From NCBI GenBank assembly GCA_947632225.1, contig CANROM010000003.1, positions 1-33,883 on the forward strand: a stretch of 33,883 nt of DNA. The letters run 5' to 3'. Below are positions 29,211 to 33,883 of this stretch, piece after piece (position 1 is the stretch's first letter; each line of letters starts with the position of its first letter). This stretch comes from an uncultured Clostridia bacterium. GTDB lineage: Bacteria; Bacillota; Clostridia; TANB77; CAG-465. The position numbers were made by a program, and so were the translations under genes. The notes under the pieces were generated by a model that was given only the letters and a program-made list of their open reading frames with translations, made no database searches and was not told the DNA's origin.

Positions 29211-29822
29211 TTGTTTAAAATAATTAGTAATTTATTTGGTAAAAAATCAAAAGACATTACTTGCAATGAAGAAGTTGGAATCTTAGATATTAGAAATAAC
29301 TATATTTATACAAGGGATGGTAATGTAATTGCAGGACTTAAAATATATTCAATAAATACACAATTACTTACTGAAAGAGAAAAACAAAACCTAATAAATG
29401 AATTATCTGCTGAACTTTCTTCAGAACAAGGAGAACTTAAATACTTTAATATTGCTAGAGCTGTTGATATATCTCCTCTACAAGAATATTTAACAGAGAT
29501 TATAAATACAACAGATAATGCAATACAAAAAAGATTATTAAAAACACATTTAAAAGAAGTACAAAGATTGTCTTTGAATGGAGAAATCGTTGAAAGGCAA
29601 TCTTTTTTAATGATAAATGCTAAGCACGATGATAACTCAGAAAAAGACTTATTAAAAAGATGCTTAGATTTAAGTAATAAATTTGAGAGATGTAGCATTA
29701 AAACAGAAATTCTTGATGAACCTTCTCTGATACAATTATGCAACAGCTTTTTGAATATGAACTATGCACACAGAGAAGATACTGAAATTGAGGATAAAGT
29801 TTTAATGCTGAAGGAGGCTTAA
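29211..29822 (+). CDS. TraC-like / VirB4 N-terminal partner (ICE)
   Basis: 203 aa from TTG 29211 behind GGAGG; the track start overlaps PrgI. It shows the TraC-like order: GILDIRNNYIYTRDGNVIAG, then LKIYSINTQLLTEREKQNLI, then FNIARAVDISPLQEYLTEII, then VERQSFLMINAKHDDNSEKD. In other lineages this region is fused to VirB4; here it is a separate gene two bases before VirB4. A paralogous pair is encoded on the chromosome at 7122-9349. Confidence 0.8.
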   Translation: MFKIISNLFGKKSKDITCNEEVGILDIRNNYIYTRDGNVIAGLKIYSINTQLLTEREKQNLINELSAELSSEQGELKYFNIARAVDISPLQEYLTEIINTTDNAIQKRLLKTHLKEVQRLSLNGEIVERQSFLMINAKHDDNSEKDLLKRCLDLSNKFERCSIKTEILDEPSLIQLCNSFLNMNYAHREDTEIEDKVLMLKEA

Positions 29823-29823
29823 T

Positions 29824-31656
29824 TTGAAAAAAAGAGAAATTGAAAGAATAGTTGAAAATAATACATTACTTAATATTCTAAGTCCTATTGGAGGTATTGA
29901 ATATAAAAAGAATTATTTTAGAGTGGGAGATTATTTAGGTAGAGTATATGCTATTACAAAATATCCTCAAAAAGTTAGAGTTGGTTGGCTTGAAAGTATT
30001 GCAAATATTCCTAATACAGTATGTTCACTTAATATCTCTCCTACTGAAAAAGATACTTTAATGCAAAATATCAGTAAAGGTATAAGGCAAAATGAAATTC
30101 AGTACGATAGCATAAAAGATGAAATATTAAGGCAAAGAACAGAAAGAGAAATAAACGATGCTAGAGAGCTTATTGAAAAAATTGACCTAAACGGAGAAAC
30201 TGTTGTATATGTTACTATTTCAATAATGGTAATTGCTGAAGATATGGAAGAATTAAAACAAAGGTCAAAAGCTGTTTTGACAAAACTTGCAACTATGCAA
30301 ATGAAAGGGCGATTATTAACTAATTTGAGTAGAAACTCATTTAAGTTAATGTCGCCTTTTTCTATTACAGATCCAGTAATAAAAGAAATTGCTGATAGAA
30401 ATATGCTAGAAAGCTCTTGGATTGGTGGACTTCCCTTTTCTAGTTCAGGCTTTAATGATGGGAACAAATATTACTTTGCTAGAGATACAAAAGGTGGAAT
30501 CGTAATACTTGATCCTTGGAAAAGAGGTGGCGACAGAACTAACTCAAACTTTGTAATTATGGGTACAGCAGGTGTTGGAAAATCTACTGTTGCTAAACAT
30601 TTAATTTTAAATGAATATATGACAGATACAAAAGTTATTTTAATAGATCCTGAAAGAGAATATAAAGAAATGACTGAAAAACTAGGCGAAAAATGGATTG
30701 ACATGGGTAGTGGTAAAGGTGGAATTATAAATCCATTACAAATAAAAGCTGTACCACTAGATGATGAAGGCGAAGAAGAAATTGGATATAAAGATGAAGG
30801 CAAAGGAATGGGAGCTATGGCTCTACATTTTCAAACATTAAGAACATTTTTTAAACTATTATATCCTGAATTAAATTCAATACAAGTAGCTTATTTAGAA
30901 GAAGTTTTAGAAGAATTATATAAAAAATTCAATATAACTTGGGATACAGATATAACAGGTATTCCTAATAATAAATTCCCTATTATGATTGATTTATATA
31001 ACTTGCTTGGAGAAAAAGCAAATAATGAAAAAGATAAAGATAAACAAAAAATATTTGCAACTTTAAGAAGTTTGTTAAGAGGAATAAGTATAGGTGCTGA
31101 AAAAGGCTTATTTAATGGATATACCTCAGTAAATGATATAGCAAAAGTAGTATGCTTTGATACATTTAATTTACAAAATGCCTCAGATAGAATAAAAAAA
31201 GCACAATACTTTAATATACTAACTTATTGTTGGGAGATTATGAGTAAAGATAAAACTGAAAAAACTATGCTTGTATGTGATGAGGCTTATTTGCTTATTG
31301 ATCCTGAAGTCCCTCAAACATTGATATTTTTAAGAAATGTTGCTAAGAGATGTAGAAAATATGAAGGAAGTTTAATTATTATTTCCCACTCTATTGTTGA
31401 CTTTTTAGATGGCTCTGTAAAAATGTATGGTCAAGCAATACTTGATATGGCTACATATAAAATTCTTATGGGTACAGATGGTCAAAATTTAGAGGAATCA
31501 ACTGAACTTTTTAAATTAAGTGAGGCACAAGCAGAATTTTTATATAAAAAGAAAAGAGGTTTAGCTTTATTTATCATTGGCTCAAATAGAATATTTGTAA
31601 GGTTTGACATCTTCCCTATTGAGTTTGAGTTCTTTGGTAAAGGTGGTGGTCGTTAA
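29824..31656 (+). CDS. VirB4-type conjugation ATPase (ICE)
   Basis: 610 aa from TTG 29824 behind AGGAGG. N-terminal LLNILSPIGGIEYKKNYFRV and RVYAITKYPQKVRVGWLE; Walker A VIMGTAGVGKSTVAKHLI; then ILIDPEREYKEMTEKLGEKW and GGIINPLQIKAV; Walker B MLVCDEAYLLIDPE; late element LIIISHSIVDFLDGS. Complete set of VirB4 motifs. It powers assembly of the conjugation apparatus at the inner membrane. The stop overlaps the next ATG by one base. Confidence 0.93.
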   Translation: MKKREIERIVENNTLLNILSPIGGIEYKKNYFRVGDYLGRVYAITKYPQKVRVGWLESIANIPNTVCSLNISPTEKDTLMQNISKGIRQNEIQYDSIKDEILRQRTEREINDARELIEKIDLNGETVVYVTISIMVIAEDMEELKQRSKAVLTKLATMQMKGRLLTNLSRNSFKLMSPFSITDPVIKEIADRNMLESSWIGGLPFSSSGFNDGNKYYFARDTKGGIVILDPWKRGGDRTNSNFVIMGTAGVGKSTVAKHLILNEYMTDTKVILIDPEREYKEMTEKLGEKWIDMGSGKGGIINPLQIKAVPLDDEGEEEIGYKDEGKGMGAMALHFQTLRTFFKLLYPELNSIQVAYLEEVLEELYKKFNITWDTDITGIPNNKFPIMIDLYNLLGEKANNEKDKDKQKIFATLRSLLRGISIGAEKGLFNGYTSVNDIAKVVCFDTFNLQNASDRIKKAQYFNILTYCWEIMSKDKTEKTMLVCDEAYLLIDPEVPQTLIFLRNVAKRCRKYEGSLIIISHSIVDFLDGSVKMYGQAILDMATYKILMGTDGQNLEESTELFKLSEAQAEFLYKKKRGLALFIIGSNRIFVRFDIFPIEFEFFGKGGGR

Positions 31657-32384
31657 TGGCGATAGATCCACATACAGCAAAAATTATAGCACAAGCAGTT
31701 ATTAGTCAAATAACAGATGAAGAAAAAAGACAAAGACTAATTATAGGAATTATTATTACTATTGTAATTATAGTTTTTATACTCTTAATTCCTGTTTTTG
31801 CTATTACTTCTACTATTGATAAAATCAAAAGTTTTTTTGGCTTTGGAGATGATGGGACAACTTCAGATAGCTCTTATTATTCATTGGTAGAAATGCACGA
31901 TACTTATGCTCCTACTCTAACTGTTGGAGAATTAGAATATAACGGAACATTCCCTATGCCTGTTCAAGGTGCTACTGTTACAAGTGAATTTGGATCAAGA
32001 GTCCACCCTGTAACAGGAAAACAGAGTTTTCATACAGGTATTGACTTAGCAGGAGTTTGGCACTCTAACATAACTTCAGTTAATAGTGGTAATGTTGTTT
32101 GGGCAGGTGTTCAAAGTGGTTATGGAAATTGTGTAGAAGTACAACATACTACTGAAAGTGGAACAGTTTATTATACCTTCTATGCACATTTAGCTAGGAT
32201 TGATGTTATAGAAGGTCAAGAAATACAGCAAGGCACAGTTGTTGGAATTCAAGGAGGAGATCCGAATCGTGATCCGAATCCTGGATATAGTACAGGCTCA
32301 CACTTGCATTTTGAGATAAGAATGTCGCAAAGTGGCGACTTCATAAATCCTAGAGAATATTTATTTGAAAATAAGGAGGTGTAA
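31656..32384 (+). CDS. M23 family peptidase, membrane-anchored (conjugation cell-wall hydrolase)
   Basis: 242 aa. One membrane helix near residues 28-50 (LIIGIIITIVIIVFILLIPV), a linker, then a LytM/M23 domain: TSEFGSRVHPVTGKQSFHTG, zinc ligands in FHTGIDLAG and the final GSHLHFEIR. It probably opens peptidoglycan for the mating channel. Firmicutes ICEs mostly carry NlpC/P60 or lysozyme-like enzymes, sometimes with M23. The second zinc His pair (YTFYAHLARI) is present, so it should be active. Confidence 0.87.
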   Translation: MAIDPHTAKIIAQAVISQITDEEKRQRLIIGIIITIVIIVFILLIPVFAITSTIDKIKSFFGFGDDGTTSDSSYYSLVEMHDTYAPTLTVGELEYNGTFPMPVQGATVTSEFGSRVHPVTGKQSFHTGIDLAGVWHSNITSVNSGNVVWAGVQSGYGNCVEVQHTTESGTVYYTFYAHLARIDVIEGQEIQQGTVVGIQGGDPNRDPNPGYSTGSHLHFEIRMSQSGDFINPREYLFENKEV

Positions 32385-32385
32385 A

Positions 32386-32934
32386 TTGATAACAGATATA
32401 TATACAACTGATAAAACATATAATATAATCTATGCCGATCCTCCTTGGAAATACAAAACTTGGAGAGAAGGCTCAGGGACAGCAGAAAAACATTATCCTA
32501 CAATGGATATTGAAAGTATAGTAAATATGAAGGATACAATCAAAAAAATTTCAAATAGTGATTGTATTCTTTTTTTATGGGTAACCTTCCCTTGCCTATT
32601 AGAAGGTTTACGAACTATGAAAGAATGGGGTTTTAAATATAAAACTTGTGGTTTTAATTGGATTAAAAGAAATAAAAAAAGTGATACTTGGTTTTTTGGT
32701 ATGGGACATTGGACTAGAGCTAATTCAGAACTATGCTTAATTGGAACAAAAGGAACTATTAAAAGAAAGTCTAATAAAGTATTTCAAATAGTAGATACTC
32801 ATATTCAAGAGCATAGCAAGAAACCTGATATAGTTAGAGAAAGAATAATAGAGCTGGTTGGAGATCTCCCACGAATTGAGTTGTTTGCAAGACAGACTGC
32901 AGATGGATGGGATTCTTGGGGAAATGAAGTTTAA
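32386..32934 (+). CDS. MT-A70-family DNA adenine N6-methyltransferase
   Basis: 182 aa from TTG 32386, behind AGGAGGTG. The catalytic motif is IIYADPPWKYKTW (DPPW), with LFLWVTFPCLLEGLRTMKEW and ANSELCLIGTKG further on, ending in RIELFARQTADGWDSWGNEV. This is the compact MT-A70 type of many phages and mobile elements. No matching endonuclease is next to it, so it is an orphan methylase, likely protecting the element DNA from host restriction. Confidence 0.88.
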   Translation: MITDIYTTDKTYNIIYADPPWKYKTWREGSGTAEKHYPTMDIESIVNMKDTIKKISNSDCILFLWVTFPCLLEGLRTMKEWGFKYKTCGFNWIKRNKKSDTWFFGMGHWTRANSELCLIGTKGTIKRKSNKVFQIVDTHIQEHSKKPDIVRERIIELVGDLPRIELFARQTADGWDSWGNEV

Positions 32935-32949
32935 AAAGAGGTGGTTTAT

Positions 32950-33771
32950 TTGGATATAAAAACAAAAATATTAGTTAATAAATTTAAAAATATATCATAC
33001 TTTAAAGATTTAGAAGATTATATTTCAGATCGAGTAAACGAAAATAAGCTAGATTATGATAAATTAAAATATTTATATGATAATCTTTATAAAGGTCGTT
33101 CAGAATTCATAAAACAAAACATATATCCTGTTGGAGAATTTTTATCAAGTGGCTATTCCTTTGAAGAATGCGAGAAAATAACTGATTTGCTAGAGGATGC
33201 AACAGGAAAAACAATATTTTTCTATGAGAAAAAAGAACAAGGGCATAGATTTAATAAACTATTTGTAGATTTAAAGTTTAGTTTTGACAAATATAATGAA
33301 TTTATAAAATGTGGCAATAGCAAAGATATTGCCTTTGAAAAATTAAAGTTTGAACTAGATAATACACCTCTGAAATTAAGAGAAATTATAGTTACTTTAA
33401 GCTCAAATAAATATATTTATCATTCTGAAATGGAATCCTATTGTAAGTATATAAATGATGAAATGGAAAAATTAAGAAATGACTTTAGAGAAGATACTAG
33501 CAAAGATGAAAAACTATTAAAACATTTTGAAAATGATAATCCTAAAAATAGGTTTCAGAGTATTAGGGTTGCAGGAACAATACTAGCAGGAATTGATCTA
33601 AGAAATTTACAAAGAGAAAATAATAATTTAACTGGTGCAAAAGAAGAATACCCCTACAATGATAAACAAGTTAAAATGATAGATTTATTTAATAGACTTG
33701 AAAATACAATGGAAAAAGCTGAACAATATATTGAGTTAAATTATGATCAGGAAAATAATATAGAAATGTAG
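32950..33771 (+). CDS. Hypothetical helical ICE protein
   Basis: 273 aa from TTG 32950, behind GAGGTGG; the track's GTG 32941 lies inside the ribosome site. Soluble, helical, charged, with no membrane segment and no cysteine metal site: LEDYISDRVNENKLDYDKLK, then FLSSGYSFEECEKITDLLED, then LRNDFREDTSKDEKLLKHFE. Function unknown. It lies at the end of the transfer operon, and the following gene has its own promoter. Confidence 0.65.
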   Translation: MDIKTKILVNKFKNISYFKDLEDYISDRVNENKLDYDKLKYLYDNLYKGRSEFIKQNIYPVGEFLSSGYSFEECEKITDLLEDATGKTIFFYEKKEQGHRFNKLFVDLKFSFDKYNEFIKCGNSKDIAFEKLKFELDNTPLKLREIIVTLSSNKYIYHSEMESYCKYINDEMEKLRNDFREDTSKDEKLLKHFENDNPKNRFQSIRVAGTILAGIDLRNLQRENNNLTGAKEEYPYNDKQVKMIDLFNRLENTMEKAEQYIELNYDQENNIEM

Positions 33772-33788
33772 ATATATTTTATCTTGTG

Positions 33789-33797
33789 TGATATAAT
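33789..33797 (+). promoter_or_regulatory. Extended -10 promoter of the ABC-F gene
   Basis: TGATATAAT (TG-n-TATAAT) 34 bp before ATG 33832; the -35 (TAGATA at 33769) is poor. The leader of about 27 nt shows no hairpin. Confidence 0.45.
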
Positions 33798-33831
33798 CAT
33801 AAGCGAAAATAGTAATTTGTAGGGAGGAACA

Positions 33832-33883
33832 ATGTCTTTAATAAGTGTAAATAATTTGACTTTTGGATATGATGGAAGTTTTA
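33832..33883 (+). CDS. ABC-F ATPase, likely ribosome-protection type (5' end only)
   Basis: Seventeen codons are visible: MSLISVNNLTFGYDGSF, cut by the window edge. This opening (M-S-L-I-x-V-x-N-L-T-F-x-Y-x-G-S) is that of ABC ATPases and especially of the Lsa/CplR/Vga-like antibiotic-resistance ABC-F proteins, which release lincosamides, streptogramins A and pleuromutilins from the ribosome. AGGGAGG is 4 bp upstream. A normal ABC exporter ATPase cannot be excluded from 17 residues. Confidence 0.5.
   Translation, partial: MSLISVNNLTFGYDGSF

Larger units (their letters stand above)
17909..33883. mobile_element. Integrative and conjugative element, left part (right end outside window)
   Basis: It begins at the tRNA-Arg fragment and contains a full conjugation module (MobC, MOBP relaxase, VirD4, VirB2-like, TrbL/VirB6-like, PrgI, TraC-like, VirB4, M23 peptidase) plus ParB-like, ArdA and MT-A70 genes. 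Proline codon choice shifts from mostly CCA in the host to mostly CCT here, and TTG starts become common. No integrase or excisionase is in view, so they should lie near the right end. At least one likely cargo gene starts at 33832. Confidence 0.88.

Noticed and set aside
28082-30803. Long minus-strand ORFs opposite the transfer genes
   Set aside because: They mirror the plus-strand codon pattern and lack ribosome sites, while the plus-strand frames have clear family motifs.

Overview
The window looks like a chromosome segment of a low-GC, spore-forming member of the Clostridia, followed by the left part of an integrative and conjugative element (ICE). The evidence is the strong A+T bias (ATA, AGA and AAA codons everywhere), A+G-rich ribosome binding sites, a CwlD-type spore-cortex amidase, a Spo0E-like phosphatase, a YlbF-family protein and two exact Spo0A boxes (TGTCGAA). 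I cannot name the species from sequence alone.

Host part (about 1-17908). A cut-off DUF308/HdeD-like membrane protein is followed by housekeeping genes: a low-molecular-weight phosphatase, rpiB, a TagO/WecA-type glycosyl-1-phosphate transferase, YqeY, and the M16 peptidase pair YmfF/YmfH. From 5845 to 11711 there is an unusual block. A Spo0E-like gene and a divergently arranged operon pair are each preceded by a near-identical promoter module (Spo0A box, 36 bp, TTGAC, 17 bp, TATAA). The rightward operon encodes a TraC-like protein, a VirB4-like ATPase, a MinD/CpaE-like ATPase and an unrecognised helical protein. A separately promoted YlbF-like gene and a 51-codon ORF follow. No channel, pilin, relaxase or coupling protein accompanies this VirB4. 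This is my main candidate for an undescribed system, probably linked to sporulation.

Next come a nucleotidyltransferase and radical SAM pair behind a promoter-proximal terminator, and an ECF sigma factor cluster that appears self-regulated (TGAAAC-N17-CGTCTA upstream of a membrane-anchored protein, the sigma factor and a short putative anti-sigma). The cwlD gene, an HD-domain hydrolase and an orphan PemK/MazF-like protein follow. Directly after the PemK gene are two tandem small RNA units that share a 12-nt 5' box and the same fold, with compensatory changes in the stem.

ICE part (about 17909 to beyond the right edge). The left junction is the 3' half of a tRNA-Arg(ACG) gene on the minus strand. 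This orientation puts the element to the right and the host to the left; the intact tRNA, the integrase and the right end should lie past the window. After an AT-rich repeat zone come accessory genes: two phage-activator-like proteins, DUF3789, a winged-helix replication-type protein, an ArdA-DUF3846 fusion and several unknowns. Several of these are separated by intrinsic terminators placed just before the next ribosome binding site. A transfer module follows: LPD28-like, ParB-like, an oriT-like inverted repeat, MobC, a MOBP relaxase, DUF3846, VirD4, VirB2-like and VirB6/TrbL-like membrane proteins, PrgI, TraC-like, VirB4, an M23 peptidase and an MT-A70 methyltransferase. At the right edge a new transcription unit starts with what looks like an ABC-F ribosome-protection gene, a likely cargo gene. 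The transfer operon uses TTG start codons in about half of its genes.
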